A stretch of DNA of 64,000 nt from Humibacter ginsenosidimutans (GCF_007859675.1 NZ_CP042305.1:2728001-2792000), one strand, 5' to 3'; shown: positions 7,667 to 16,671, numbered from the stretch's first letter. Notes: a model not told the origin generated them from the letters alone. Numbers and translations: made by a program.

Positions 7667-8509
7667 ATGACCGACCCCACCGCTGCCACGACACCGACCG
7701 AATTCGTGGAAGCCGACGGAACCCGATTCGCGTACCGCCGTCTGAACGCCGGCGCCGGCGTCCCTCTGCTGTTCACGCAGCACTTCATGGGCAACCTCGA
7801 CACCATCGACCCGGCGATCCTGGACGGATTCGCCGCGACCCGCGAGGTGATCTGGTTCGACACCGCCGGGGTCGGATCGTCGACGGGGGAGCCCAAGTCC
7901 ACCATCGCCGACATCTCGGCCGACGCTGCGACCTTCGCAGAGGCTCTCGGCCTGACGCGCATCGACCTGCTCGGCCACTCGATGGGCGGCCAGGTGGCGC
8001 AGTGGCTGACCTACACGCATCCGCGCCTGGTGCGAAAGCTGATCCTGGTCGGCACCAGCCCGCGCTCCGGCATCCTGACCGACCCGGCCGACAATGCCGC
8101 AGCGCTGTTCGCGGCCGGACCCAACACGAACGACGAACTGTGGCTGCCGATCTTCTTCGGCCCGAGCGACACGAGCCAAGCCGCCGGGCGGGCGTACGTG
8201 GCGCGCGTTCGCACCCGCGTCGACCGTGACGTGCCGTTCTCCGGTGACGCGGTGAAGAGCTACTCGGCGGCGCGCGTCGAATGGGGAACGCCTGACGAGC
8301 ACGGCCAGGACTACCTCGCGCAGATCACCGCACCGACTCTTGTGGTGAACGGGAGCCACGACATCGTCATCCCGAGCGTGAACTCGTTCACGCTCCAGCA
8401 GAAGCTGCCGGATGCCGAGCTGGTGCTCTACCCCGACTCCGGCCACGGGGCCCACTTCCAGTACCCCGAACGGTTCGTCGCCACGGCGGTCGAGTTCCTC
8501 GACCGCTGA
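7667..8509 (+). CDS. alpha/beta hydrolase
   Basis: 280-residue alpha/beta-hydrolase of the haloperoxidase/epoxide-hydrolase-like group. The nucleophile elbow is GHSMGG, with Ser at about residue 106. The acid is likely Asp in NGSHDIVIP and the catalytic His lies in DSGHGAHFQYPE, so the triad is complete. ATG at 7667 follows a purine-rich AGAGAAGAGA. It sits between an SDR and an MFS gene on the same strand, which could form a small uptake/modification unit. Substrate unknown. Confidence 0.87.
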   Translation: MTDPTAATTPTEFVEADGTRFAYRRLNAGAGVPLLFTQHFMGNLDTIDPAILDGFAATREVIWFDTAGVGSSTGEPKSTIADISADAATFAEALGLTRIDLLGHSMGGQVAQWLTYTHPRLVRKLILVGTSPRSGILTDPADNAAALFAAGPNTNDELWLPIFFGPSDTSQAAGRAYVARVRTRVDRDVPFSGDAVKSYSAARVEWGTPDEHGQDYLAQITAPTLVVNGSHDIVIPSVNSFTLQQKLPDAELVLYPDSGHGAHFQYPERFVATAVEFLDR

Positions 8510-8549
8510 GCCGGGGCGGGCCGCAGCGTCAAGAACGAAGGAAACATCC

Positions 8550-9746
8550 ATGCCGTCAACCAGACGCTGGGGCGCCGTGCTGGCGATCGCCCTCGGCACT
8601 TTCGTCCTGGTCACCAACGAGTTTCTGCCGGTCGGCCTGCTCCCGCAGATCGCAGGCTCACTCGGCGTGAGCCCGGTGATCGCGGGAACGATGGTCACCG
8701 CTCCCGCGATCGTCGCAGCAGTCGCGGCTCCGCTGCTGACCGTCGCGGCCGGGGCCTTGGACCGCAAGCTGTTCCTCGTCGGCATGATGGTCACCTTCAC
8801 CATCGCCGATGCTCTCGCCGCGTTCGCCGCGACCTTCACCGTGATGCTGATCGCTCGGATCGTGCTCGGGGCCGGCATCGGCGGGTTCTGGGCGATCGGC
8901 GGCACTCTCGGAAACCGCCTGGTCGGCGCACGGTACGCCGGTCGGGCCACAGCCATCATCTTCGGCGGAATCTCCGTCGCCACCGTCATCGGGGTGCCGG
9001 CCGCCGTCGCCGTGGGGCTCGCCGCCGGGTGGCGTGCCGCGTTCGCCGCCACTGCAGTTCTGGCGCTGGGAGCCCTCGTTCTTCTCCTGATCCTTCTGCC
9101 CACGCTCGGAGCCGGTGGTGCCGTACGATGGAAGACGCTCACCACGCTGCTGCGTTCCCGTGCGGCGCGGATCGGGCTGTTCACGACGATCCTGTCGGTC
9201 ACCGGGCACTTCGTCGGCTACACGTTCATCAGCGCTTTTCTCCTGAGCAGGGTGGGTATGTCGCCTGCGGCGTTGACCCTCGGACTCTTCGTCTTCGGCG
9301 TCGCCGGCCTGACCGGCAACTTCCTGGTCGGCCCCCTGGCCCGACGCCATCTGCGCACGACCGTTGCGACGGCCATCGTGCTGATCGCCGGGTCTGCTGG
9401 AGTGCTGGCCGTCGCGGCAGACACGTGGATGTCCGTCATTCTGATGGGCGCGTGGGGTCTCGGTTACGGAGCGGTTCCGGTGGCGCTTCAGACCTGGATC
9501 GGTGCGGCTGCCCCGAAGGAGTTCGAGGCGGCATCCTCTCTCTACATCGCGTCATTCCAGGGATCCATCGCAACCGGTTCCCTTGTGGGCGGCCTGGCGG
9601 TCGGCGTCGGAGGCACTCCGACCGCACTGATCGTGGGCGCCGCCCTGGCTGCGAGCGCCGCCGTCGCATTCGTCGTCACCACTCGACCGCGGACAACGCG
9701 GTCCCACATCGAGATCGCCGCGACCATGATCGACGAGACGCTCTGA
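8550..9746 (+). CDS. MFS transporter (DHA1-type, Cmr/AraJ-like)
   Basis: 398-residue major-facilitator protein with about twelve hydrophobic segments. The N-terminal FVLVTNEFLPVGLLPQIA and the loop ALDRKLF before TM3 match drug or sugar efflux carriers of the AraJ/Cmr/PbuE group. ATG at 8550 follows GAAGGAAAC. The gene follows the hydrolase by 40 bases, so they are probably co-transcribed. Likely a proton-driven exporter; the substrate is not predictable. Confidence 0.86.
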   Translation: MPSTRRWGAVLAIALGTFVLVTNEFLPVGLLPQIAGSLGVSPVIAGTMVTAPAIVAAVAAPLLTVAAGALDRKLFLVGMMVTFTIADALAAFAATFTVMLIARIVLGAGIGGFWAIGGTLGNRLVGARYAGRATAIIFGGISVATVIGVPAAVAVGLAAGWRAAFAATAVLALGALVLLLILLPTLGAGGAVRWKTLTTLLRSRAARIGLFTTILSVTGHFVGYTFISAFLLSRVGMSPAALTLGLFVFGVAGLTGNFLVGPLARRHLRTTVATAIVLIAGSAGVLAVAADTWMSVILMGAWGLGYGAVPVALQTWIGAAAPKEFEAASSLYIASFQGSIATGSLVGGLAVGVGGTPTALIVGAALAASAAVAFVVTTRPRTTRSHIEIAATMIDETL

Positions 9747-9794
9747 CACCCGACTCTCACTGGCCGGCGCGGAGCCGGTCGTGTCCGGCCGCCG

Positions 9795-10814
9795 TCAGGC
9801 CACGAGCGCCGGCTCCGCTTTGAACGTGCGCCGATACGCGGCGGCGGAGGTTCCCACGATGCGCCTGAAGTTGCGCCGCAACGACTCCGCGCTGCCGATG
9901 CCGACCATGGCGGCGATCTGACCGATCGGAAGATCCGTCGTCTCCACCAGCACCTTGGCCTGGTTGACGCGTTCTCTCGTGATCCAGTCGAAGGCGCTCA
10001 TGCCGGTCACCGCGTGAAAGCGTCGGGCGAGGTTCCGCTCACTCATGTGCTCGTGCTCGGCGAGGTCTGCCATCGTGAGCGGCTCATCCAGGTGCTCCCG
10101 AATCCAGTCGGTGAGAGCCCGCAGCGGCGCCTCGGTGTCGATCCGGATCGAGTCCTTGATGTATTGCGCTTGACCACCTGCGCGCACGGGCGGAGACACG
10201 AGCATGCGGCTGAAGTCGTTCGAGTAGGCGTATCCGAGGTCGACGGCGAGGATGTGCAGGCTCAGGTCGGTCGCGGAGAACATGCCTCCCGAGGTCAGCA
10301 CGTTGCCGTCCTCCACGAAAAGTTTCTCCTCGTCCAGGGTCGCCAGGGGAAAGTTCTCCCTGAACTCCTTGCTCACGACCCAATGGGTCGTCACACGCTT
10401 GCGGTCCAGCACTCCGGCCTGGCCGAGAACGAACGCTCCGGCGCAGAAGGACACCATCCGTGCGCCGTTGTCGGCGGCGTGCCGCAGAGCATCCAGGAGC
10501 GCATCGCTGCGCTTCTCGAGCGGGTTCTCGAGTCCCGGCACCAAGACGGTGTCGGCCTCGCGCAGCACGTCGAGGGGTTGCAGTTCGCCGAGGTCGATGC
10601 CCGACAGCAACGTGTGACGGGGCTGCTCACCGCACAGCACGACCTCGTACGGCGTCTCGAAGTCGCCGGTGAGCTGCGCGAAGTTGTACATCCGTCGGCC
10701 GAAGACCTGCTGCGCGATCGTCACTTCGAGTGCCATCGTGTCGGGCAGCACCAGCACGGCGATCCGATGCAGCGCCCGCCCTCTGCTCAGCGGCGGTGTC
10801 TTACCCGGTTGCAT
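9795..10814 (-). CDS. GlxA-type transcriptional regulator (DJ-1/PfpI domain plus AraC HTH)
   Basis: 339-residue regulator. The N-terminal half is a DJ-1/PfpI-like domain, with an FCAGAFVLGQAG nucleophile-elbow-like stretch. The C-terminal 100 residues carry two AraC helix-turn-helix motifs (TMADLAEHEHMSERNLARRF and LPIGQIAAMVGIGSAESLRRNF). ATG at 10814 has GAGGGAG upstream; an open extension exists but lacks a site. It is divergent from a two-gene oxidoreductase unit that it probably controls. A 13-bp palindrome lies in the shared region. Confidence 0.87.
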   Translation of the reverse strand: MQPGKTPPLSRGRALHRIAVLVLPDTMALEVTIAQQVFGRRMYNFAQLTGDFETPYEVVLCGEQPRHTLLSGIDLGELQPLDVLREADTVLVPGLENPLEKRSDALLDALRHAADNGARMVSFCAGAFVLGQAGVLDRKRVTTHWVVSKEFRENFPLATLDEEKLFVEDGNVLTSGGMFSATDLSLHILAVDLGYAYSNDFSRMLVSPPVRAGGQAQYIKDSIRIDTEAPLRALTDWIREHLDEPLTMADLAEHEHMSERNLARRFHAVTGMSAFDWITRERVNQAKVLVETTDLPIGQIAAMVGIGSAESLRRNFRRIVGTSAAAYRRTFKAEPALVA

Positions 10815-10871
10815 ACCCGCTCCCTCGCCCGAGAACCCTGCGCCGACCCTACCCAGGTGGGCCGGATCCGT

Positions 10872-10884
10872 GGCCATTATGGCC
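10872..10884. promoter_or_regulatory. candidate operator palindrome GGCCATTATGGCC
   Basis: Perfect 13-bp palindrome in the gap between the GlxA-like regulator and the divergent gene at 10953. It is a candidate binding site for the regulator; TGGC-containing motifs are typical of AraC/GlxA proteins such as AdpA. No second copy was seen. Confidence 0.4.
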
Positions 10885-10952
10885 GTCTGTGTGGAGGGCC
10901 GTCACGGCTCCTGAGAGAACCTGAATCCGCAGCGTTGGAAGGGAGGTTCGTG

Positions 10953-11474
10953 GTGACGCGGAACACACAGCCGGCACCGGTCGCACTGTCCAGCAGGATC
11001 CTCTTCATCGGCGATTCCCGGGCCACCGACTGCCGAAGCGCGGAGTGGGCAGGACGGCTGCGCACGGCGGGCCTCGACGCCACGGTGTTGCGCACGGCGG
11101 ACGCACCGACGCGAGCCGCTGCGGCCCGCGACGCGCGAGTCGCCATCGGAGACGGAACCGGCACGGCGACCGCATACCGATTCCTCATCTCCGGCAGCGT
11201 GCGCGCGGCGGTCCTGCTGAACCCGGTGATCGCACCCGTGCGGCTCGCGCATGGACCCGTGCTGCTGATCGACACGTCGACGGAGACCGAGGCCGTCGCG
11301 GAGCAGCTGCGGTCGAACGGCATCTGCGACCGGTGTCTCGTGAATGTCACCGCCGGCAGGCCCGACTCCGGTGACGAGATGGCCGAGGTCGCCGACTACA
11401 TCCGCGACTGGCTCGACTTCCATCGACTTCTCGCACCGAAACACGACACCTCACGAAGGGACCGACGATCATGA
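10953..11474 (+). CDS. hypothetical protein, possibly degenerate alpha/beta-hydrolase fold
   Basis: 173-residue protein of uncertain function. It begins with an ILFIGDS strand and has alternating strand/helix character (AAVLLNPVIAP, GPVLLIDTSTET) that suggests a Rossmann-like or hydrolase fold, but no nucleophile elbow or other catalytic motif is visible. GTG at 10953 is chosen for its spacing of six bases from GGAGG; GTG at 10950 is possible. The stop overlaps the next start as ATGA, so it is translationally coupled to the quinone-oxidoreductase gene. Confidence 0.65.
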   Translation: MTRNTQPAPVALSSRILFIGDSRATDCRSAEWAGRLRTAGLDATVLRTADAPTRAAAARDARVAIGDGTGTATAYRFLISGSVRAAVLLNPVIAPVRLAHGPVLLIDTSTETEAVAEQLRSNGICDRCLVNVTAGRPDSGDEMAEVADYIRDWLDFHRLLAPKHDTSRRDRRS

Positions 11475-12430
11475 CCATTCACGCCATCGGATTCGACCAC
11501 TACGGCGACCCCGACGTTCTCCATCGCGTCGAGCTGCCCGAGCCCGTACCCGCACGCGGCCAGGTGCGGATCTCCGTGACCGCCGCGGGAGTGAATCCCA
11601 CGGATGCCACGGTCAGGTCAGGGGGACGCGCTGCTCAATACGCCGAGCAGCCGGTGCCGCACATTCCGGGCATGGACCTCGCCGGCACGATCGACGCGCT
11701 CGGAGACGGAGTCGAAAGCCGACTGCAGCTCGGCGACGCGGTCGTCGCGCTGGTGCTGCCTTTCGCCGAGACACGCGGTGCCTACACCACGTCGATCGTC
11801 GTCGACCAGCGCAGCGTCGTTCACGCGCCGGCCGGCGCAACACCCGCGGAGTCGGCCACCCTGCTGCTGAACGCGGTCACCGCCACCCTCGCACTCGACG
11901 CGCTGAGCCTCGGAGCCGGAGACGTTCTCGCCGTCACGGGAGCGCCTGGAGCAGTCGGCACCGACACGATCGCACTGGCGAGACGACGCGGCCTCACCGT
12001 CGTCGCCGACAGCCGCGCCGGGAGCGAAGACCGGCTCCGCGCTCGGGGCGCCGACCTGGTTCTGCCCAGGGGCGAGACCTTCGCCGATCGTGTCCGTGAG
12101 CACTATCCCGACGGCGTGCAAGGCCTCGTCGACGCGGCCGCATTGAACGAGTCCGCCCTCGCCGCGGTCGCCGACGGGGGCGCGATCGCGTCGCTCAAAG
12201 GATGGTCCGGTCCGACCGCGCGGGGAATCCGCGTCGAGGCGATCTCATCGTTCGGTGTCGTCACCGACACTGCGCTCCTGAGACAGGTGCGCGACCAGGC
12301 AGAGGCGGGCATCCTGCCTCTGCCCGTCGCCCAGGTCTTCGCTGCCCACGACGCGCCGCGAGCGCACCGTCGCCTCGCCGCAGGCGGGCTCGACGGACGT
12401 CTGGTGCTCGACATGGCCGGCCTGAGGTAG
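11471..12430 (+). CDS. zinc-independent MDR alcohol dehydrogenase/quinone oxidoreductase
   Basis: 319-residue medium-chain reductase. The N-terminal GroES-like part includes AAGVNPTDATVRSG, and PHIPGMDLAG is the usual quinone-oxidoreductase signature. The nucleotide-binding part has VTGAPGAVGTDTIALARRRG, a variant of the AxGxxG motif. No structural zinc Cys cluster is seen, as in QOR-type enzymes. Coupled to the preceding hypothetical gene by ATGA and probably under the divergent GlxA-like regulator. Confidence 0.87.
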   Translation: MTIHAIGFDHYGDPDVLHRVELPEPVPARGQVRISVTAAGVNPTDATVRSGGRAAQYAEQPVPHIPGMDLAGTIDALGDGVESRLQLGDAVVALVLPFAETRGAYTTSIVVDQRSVVHAPAGATPAESATLLLNAVTATLALDALSLGAGDVLAVTGAPGAVGTDTIALARRRGLTVVADSRAGSEDRLRARGADLVLPRGETFADRVREHYPDGVQGLVDAAALNESALAAVADGGAIASLKGWSGPTARGIRVEAISSFGVVTDTALLRQVRDQAEAGILPLPVAQVFAAHDAPRAHRRLAAGGLDGRLVLDMAGLR

Positions 12431-12492
12431 CCGGCCGCCGGAACGTAGACCCGCGCGCGAGTCGCGGCGAGATCGCGCTGTTCGCCTTTCGC

Positions 12493-13764
12493 TCAGTCTT
12501 CGCGACCCAACCACGCCATCGCCGCGACGACCGCGGCTGCGGTGCCGTTCTGCAGCGTGGGCTCGATGACCGGCGCGAACTTCGGTGAGTGATTCGCCGG
12601 GATGTCCGTGGCGACCGTGCCCGCGGCCTCCGCCTTCGCGTACAGGTCGGGGTCTGCGCCGCCCAGTCCCCAATAGCAATACGGCACCCCGAGAGCGTCC
12701 GGGATCTCGCTGAAGTCCTCGCTCGCGGACTGCCGATCGATCGTGAATGCCAGATCGCCGAAGTACCCGGAAAACGCCTCCGCCACTGTCGCGGTCGTCG
12801 TCGAGTCGTTCTCCGTGACGGGATAGTGGTCGTAGAGCTCAAACGTGGGCGGCTGCGGGGACCCGGAAGTGGCGCATTCGCCTTCGACGATGCGGTGCAC
12901 GGCGTTCACGATCGTGGTGCGGGTCGTTTCGCTGAACGTGCGGATGTTGAGCTCGAGCACCGCGTGGTCCGAGATGATGTTGCTCTTCGAGCCCGCCACC
13001 ATGCGGCCGACGGTGACGACGGCGAATTCTCCGGGCGCGATCTCCCTGGCGACGATGCCCTGCAGCCGCAGAACGATGGTCGCGGCGAGCACCACCGGAT
13101 CCACCGAGAGCTGCGGCATCGACCCGTGGCTGCCGCGACCCCACACGGTCACGCGCATGCTGTCGCCGCTGGAGAGGAAAGCTCCGGCCCTGGTGCCCAC
13201 GTGCCCTGCGGGGAGGGGCAGCACGTGCTGGGCGAGAGCGACTTCCGGGTGCGGAATCAGGTCGGCGAGTCCGCCCTTGAGCATCACGTCGGCCCCGTCG
13301 GCCAGCTCCTCGGCGGGCTGGAACAGGGCGATGTAGGTGCCACGCCAGGCATCCTTCTTCTCCGCGAGCAGGCGGGCGGCGCCGAGCAGACACGAGACGT
13401 GCACGTCGTGCCCGCAGGCGTGCATCACCGGCACGTTCTCACCGTTCGCGTCGTTCATGCGCACCGTGCTCGCGTACGGCAGGCCGGTCGCCTCGGCGAT
13501 GGGGAGGGCATCCATGTCGGCGCGCATCAGCACAACGGGGCCGTCGCCGTTCTTCAGGATGCCGACCACGCCTGTCGTGCCGATCTTGTCGTGCACCTCG
13601 TAGCCGAAGCCTTCGAGCGCTTCGGCCACCGAGGCGGCGGTGTTCACCTCCTGATTGCCGAGCTCCGGATGCTCGTGCAGGTTCGTGTAGAAGCCCTCCT
13701 GCCATTCCCGCAGCTCGGCCAGCCCCGTCAGGACGGCCTCAGCCGCTGTGCCTTCCTGCGCCAT
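12493..13764 (-). CDS. M20-family amidohydrolase/peptidase
   Basis: 423-residue metal-dependent amidohydrolase of the M20D/aminoacylase type (IAA-amino-acid hydrolase, hippurate hydrolase group). Metal and catalytic motifs are RADMDALPI, HACGHDVH and FQPAEE; the dimerisation domain follows and a late SEDFSE motif supplies another ligand region. ATG at 13764 has GAGAGGGG upstream; the frame stays open far upstream, but that part lies inside the SDR gene. It is 14 bases downstream of the SDR stop, so SDR and amidohydrolase are an operon. Confidence 0.88.
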   Translation of the reverse strand: MAQEGTAAEAVLTGLAELREWQEGFYTNLHEHPELGNQEVNTAASVAEALEGFGYEVHDKIGTTGVVGILKNGDGPVVLMRADMDALPIAEATGLPYASTVRMNDANGENVPVMHACGHDVHVSCLLGAARLLAEKKDAWRGTYIALFQPAEELADGADVMLKGGLADLIPHPEVALAQHVLPLPAGHVGTRAGAFLSSGDSMRVTVWGRGSHGSMPQLSVDPVVLAATIVLRLQGIVAREIAPGEFAVVTVGRMVAGSKSNIISDHAVLELNIRTFSETTRTTIVNAVHRIVEGECATSGSPQPPTFELYDHYPVTENDSTTTATVAEAFSGYFGDLAFTIDRQSASEDFSEIPDALGVPYCYWGLGGADPDLYAKAEAAGTVATDIPANHSPKFAPVIEPTLQNGTAAAVVAAMAWLGRED

Positions 13765-13778
13765 GCTCTGCCCCTCTC

Positions 13779-14663
13779 TCACCCTTGGAAGTTCGCACTG
13801 TCGCCTCCGGTGGCGGCGAACGACGCCCCCGACACCATGCGGGCGGCGTCCGACGCGAGGAAGACCGCGAGCGGGACGACGTCCTCGGGCTCCACCCACG
13901 GAACGCCGAGCGGCGATTTCGCGGTGAGTGCCGCCACAGCCGTCGTCTCGTCGACATCGACGGAGCCGCTCGGGGTTCCGCCGCCCGACTGGATTGCCTG
14001 GGCGTAGCGATCCTCGTGCCGGGTGAGTGTCGTGTTCACCAATCCGGGGATCACCGCGTTCACCGTGATGCCGTGGCGCCCGAGTTCGAGTGCTGCCGAC
14101 TTCATCAGGCCGAGGATTCCCCACTTCGACGCCGAGTACGCGGCGCCGTTGAGCGTTCCGTGTTGCCCCTGCGTCGACGACGTGAGGATGATCCGCCCAC
14201 CGCCGCGCGCGACGAGCATCGGCGCGAAGACTCGCACCACGTTCGCGGTGCCGGTGAGATTCACGTCGATCTGATCGCCCCAGTCGGCGTCGGTCATCTC
14301 CAGCAGCGGAGCGAACGCCTGGATGCCCGCGTTCGCGAAGACGACATCCACGCCGCCCCACTCCGTGGAGACGTGCTCCGCGGCGGAGTGCACCTCGTCG
14401 ATGCGCCGTTGGTCGGCCACATGAGCGATCCACCGAGCCCCCTCCGCCTCGACCTGACGTCCGGTCTCGGCGAGGTCTTCCGGGCTGGAGGGTCTGAAGT
14501 CGAGGATGCTGCTGACCGGCCCGCAGATGTCGACTCCCGCCACGTCCGCCCCGGCTCGCGCGAAGGCCACGGCGGCCGCACGGCCGATGCCGCGGGCCGC
14601 ACCCGTCACCACGACCACGCGCCCGGCCAACGGATGCTCGTGCTCAGCACTCGACAGACTCAT
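13779..14663 (-). CDS. SDR oxidoreductase of the mycofactocin-coupled/carveol-dehydrogenase type
   Basis: 294-residue short-chain dehydrogenase, longer than the usual 250. TGAARGIG is the cofactor motif and YSASK the active site. After the VDIC strand there is an insert reading SSPEDLAETGRQVEAEG. This 'VDIC...PEDLAET...VE' block is the hallmark of actinobacterial SDRs associated with mycofactocin, such as carveol dehydrogenases, which hold NAD tightly. No mycofactocin genes are in the window. It is the second gene of a small-peptide/SDR/M20 operon. Confidence 0.85.
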   Translation of the reverse strand: MSLSSAEHEHPLAGRVVVVTGAARGIGRAAAVAFARAGADVAGVDICGPVSSILDFRPSSPEDLAETGRQVEAEGARWIAHVADQRRIDEVHSAAEHVSTEWGGVDVVFANAGIQAFAPLLEMTDADWGDQIDVNLTGTANVVRVFAPMLVARGGGRIILTSSTQGQHGTLNGAAYSASKWGILGLMKSAALELGRHGITVNAVIPGLVNTTLTRHEDRYAQAIQSGGGTPSGSVDVDETTAVAALTAKSPLGVPWVEPEDVVPLAVFLASDAARMVSGASFAATGGDSANFQG

Positions 14664-14670
14664 CGCGACC

Positions 14671-14805
14671 TCACCCCCTACGACCAGATGTACCGTCGGC
14701 GATAGTCCCGTCGGTCGTGTGGTGGTACGCGAAGACCGCGTTCCAGCCCTCGACGTCGAGGGCGTCCATGCCCTGCAAGTTGTTCTCGACCGTCTCGCCG
14801 GCCAT
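14671..14805 (-). CDS. 44-residue peptide, first gene of the SDR/M20 operon
   Basis: Short ORF with a good ribosome-binding site (GAAGGAG, four bases before ATG) ending seven bases before the SDR start. The product begins MAGETVENNLQGMDALD, is acidic, has no Cys and no hydrophobic segment, and ends TSGRRG. It does not resemble mycofactocin precursor, which ends in a VY pair. It may be a small partner, an upstream coupling ORF, or a precursor peptide. No family recognised. Confidence 0.5.
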   Translation of the reverse strand: MAGETVENNLQGMDALDVEGWNAVFAYHHTTDGTIADGTSGRRG

Positions 14806-15100
14806 GATCTCCTTCTTCCGTGTGCGAGATGCACCCTCTCGGCACTGCCCACGCACGACCTCGGCCGCAACTCTCCCTGGAACCGGGCCGGTGTCGGTGG
14901 CGAAAGGTGGACTTCGGGCCGATGCTAACGCCGTGCGCAACGGGCCAGCCCGGCTCTCGCCGGAATCTTCAGGGTCGATCCGTTCCAGTCGTTCGTGCAG
15001 AGTGACGCTGAGGTCGGCACGCGGTCCCGACGGACCACGACGAGTACCGTGCTGTGCGTCGGCATCAGGCTGCGGCCGACGGTCGAGAGGGGTGCTGATC
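14806..15100. other. divergent promoter gap
   Basis: 295 bases between the 44-residue peptide gene and the TRIC gene. It should carry promoters for both directions. I see no clear operator or small gene; long shadow frames across it lack start signals. Confidence 0.5.
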
Positions 15101-15739
15101 GTGAACTGGGGTTTGGTACTCGATCTTGCGGGTACGTTCTTCTTCGCCATCTCCGGCTCTCTTCTTGCGGCACGACGCGGGTTCGACATCGTCGGCTCGC
15201 TGCTGCTGGGATCGCTGACCGGCCTCGGCGGCGGGGTTGTGCGCGACCTCGTCATCGGGGTCACGCCGACGGCTTTCGCGCAGCCGATCTACCTCGCCCC
15301 TCCGCTGGCGGCGATGCTGCTCGTCTTCGCCATGATGCGCAACGTCGAGCGTTTTCCCCGCACCCTTCTCGTCTTCGACGCGGGTGGACTCGCGCTCTTC
15401 TGCACCACGGGAACGATCACGGCGCTGGAGGCGGGCTTGAACCCGATCGCCGCCGCAGCGCTCGGCGTGGTCACCGCGGTCGGCGGCGGTCTGCTGCGCG
15501 ACGTGGTCGCCAATCGGGTTCCGCAGCTCTTCAATCCGAACGACCTCTACGCGGTCCCCGCCATGTTGGGTGCGGCGCTCATGGCCGTGCTCTGGCAGAT
15601 GCACTGGTACAACCCGGTGACGATCGTGATCGTTGCCGCCATCGTCTTCGCTCTGCGAGTGCTGTCGCTGCGCTTCCACTGGCACATTCCGCACGCCGTC
15701 GCGGACAAGCGCTACCAAGCCCCGGACAAGGCGACCTGA
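15101..15739 (+). CDS. TRIC-family (trimeric intracellular cation channel, UPF0126) membrane protein
   Basis: 212-residue membrane protein with about seven hydrophobic segments. Two glycine-rich internal repeats, GSLTGLGGGVVRDLVIG and TAVGGGLLRDVVANRVP, are the hallmark of prokaryotic TRIC channels (YadS/UPF0126). Expected to be a homotrimeric potassium-selective channel in the cytoplasmic membrane. GTG at 15101 is chosen because GAGAGGGG ends eight bases upstream; GTG at 15092 is too close to it. Length matches the family. Confidence 0.87.
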   Translation: MNWGLVLDLAGTFFFAISGSLLAARRGFDIVGSLLLGSLTGLGGGVVRDLVIGVTPTAFAQPIYLAPPLAAMLLVFAMMRNVERFPRTLLVFDAGGLALFCTTGTITALEAGLNPIAAAALGVVTAVGGGLLRDVVANRVPQLFNPNDLYAVPAMLGAALMAVLWQMHWYNPVTIVIVAAIVFALRVLSLRFHWHIPHAVADKRYQAPDKAT

Positions 15740-15789
15740 TCAAATGGCGCCGAATCCGCTACTCGATTCGATATGCCATGCTGCCAGGC

Positions 15790-16326
15790 ATGGCCGCGTC
15801 TGAGAGCTCCATTCCGGCGAGTTCATCGACGAACGCGCACGACACTGGAGGAGTGTGGTCGCCCGCTGCACAATGGGAGGCGCTCAAGTCTGCGGAACGG
15901 TGCGGTATGTGCGATGACGCACATCTGCCGGCGAACGAACACAGCGTGCTGGTCGCAACCACCGACACGAGCTACGTCAGGCTCGCCCGCAACCAGGCGC
16001 ATCCCGGCTATTGTCTCGTGATTCTCCGAGAACACGTCACTGACCTGGCAGAGCTGTCGCCGCAGCGGCTTACCGCGTTCTGGAGTGACGTGCAGCGCGC
16101 GGGTCGGGCTATCGGTGAGGTGTTTCAGCCGGAGAAGATCGACTATCTCATCATGGGGCACAGGATGCCGCACCTGCATTGCCATCTGCTGCCGCAACAT
16201 GCGGCGGACGACCCTCTGCGCAATGTCGATATCGCCGACGGGCCGGTGTTCGCGTCCACGGCGGCGATCGGCGCAGCGGTCACCGCACTGCAACACACGT
16301 GGAACACGACGACGACATCGTGCTGA
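15790..16326 (+). CDS. HIT-family (histidine triad) hydrolase
   Basis: 178-residue protein with the histidine triad HLHCHLLPQH near its C-terminal third and a preceding LVILREHVTDLAEL strand/helix typical of HIT nucleotide hydrolases or transferases. An N-terminal CxxC-like pair (ERCGMCDD) fits the zinc-linked subset. Start uncertain: ATG at 15790 is used, ATG at 15778 is equally possible, and neither has a clear ribosome-binding site. It is 50 bases downstream of the TRIC gene. Confidence 0.8.
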   Translation: MAASESSIPASSSTNAHDTGGVWSPAAQWEALKSAERCGMCDDAHLPANEHSVLVATTDTSYVRLARNQAHPGYCLVILREHVTDLAELSPQRLTAFWSDVQRAGRAIGEVFQPEKIDYLIMGHRMPHLHCHLLPQHAADDPLRNVDIADGPVFASTAAIGAAVTALQHTWNTTTTSC

Positions 16327-16341
16327 CGAAGTGCATCGGTG

Positions 16342-16653
16342 TCAGTTGCCCGCCGCGACCGCGGGAACCGACCTGAAGGCCACCTCGAACACCTCCGATG
16401 CCGGTGACTCGAGCCGTGCCTCCTCCTTGACTCGCTCGCGCACCGACGCATTGTTCGCCTCGAGTCTTCGCAGATCGGCTTCGGTCTCCCAGAGCGAGAT
16501 CACGAGCGCCTTTTCGTTGGCGCGGTCGACCAGGTAGAAGAAGTCCTTGAAGCCCGCCAGCGCCGGCGCCGCGGCGAGTTGCTCACCCGCCAGCTTCGCG
16601 AGTGCCTCGAGCTTCTCGGCGGGCTCGTGGACGGTTTGAACGCGCGCATACAT
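16342..16653 (-). CDS. antibiotic-biosynthesis-monooxygenase-like (ABM/dimeric alpha-beta barrel) protein
   Basis: 103-residue protein with the ABM ferredoxin-like pattern: MYARVQTV strand, a long helix, FFYLVDRANEKALVISLWETEADLRR across two strands and a helix. Members act as small monooxygenases, haem-degrading enzymes or unrelated dimers, so the function is open. It is divergent from a TetR gene, with two palindromes in the 98-base gap, and is the likely target of that repressor. Confidence 0.72.
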   Translation of the reverse strand: MYARVQTVHEPAEKLEALAKLAGEQLAAAPALAGFKDFFYLVDRANEKALVISLWETEADLRRLEANNASVRERVKEEARLESPASEVFEVAFRSVPAVAAGN

Positions 16654-16671
16654 GATTGTCCTCTTTCGTAA

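Noticed and set aside
7640..9202. 520-residue minus-strand frame opposite the hydrolase and MFS genes
   Set aside because: Long open frames opposite GC-rich genes are expected by chance; both plus-strand genes have full family motifs.
12493..14433. 646-residue frame suggesting an SDR-region/M20 fusion
   Set aside because: The first 223 residues are an off-frame reading of the SDR gene; ATG 13764 with a ribosome-binding site gives a normal M20 protein.
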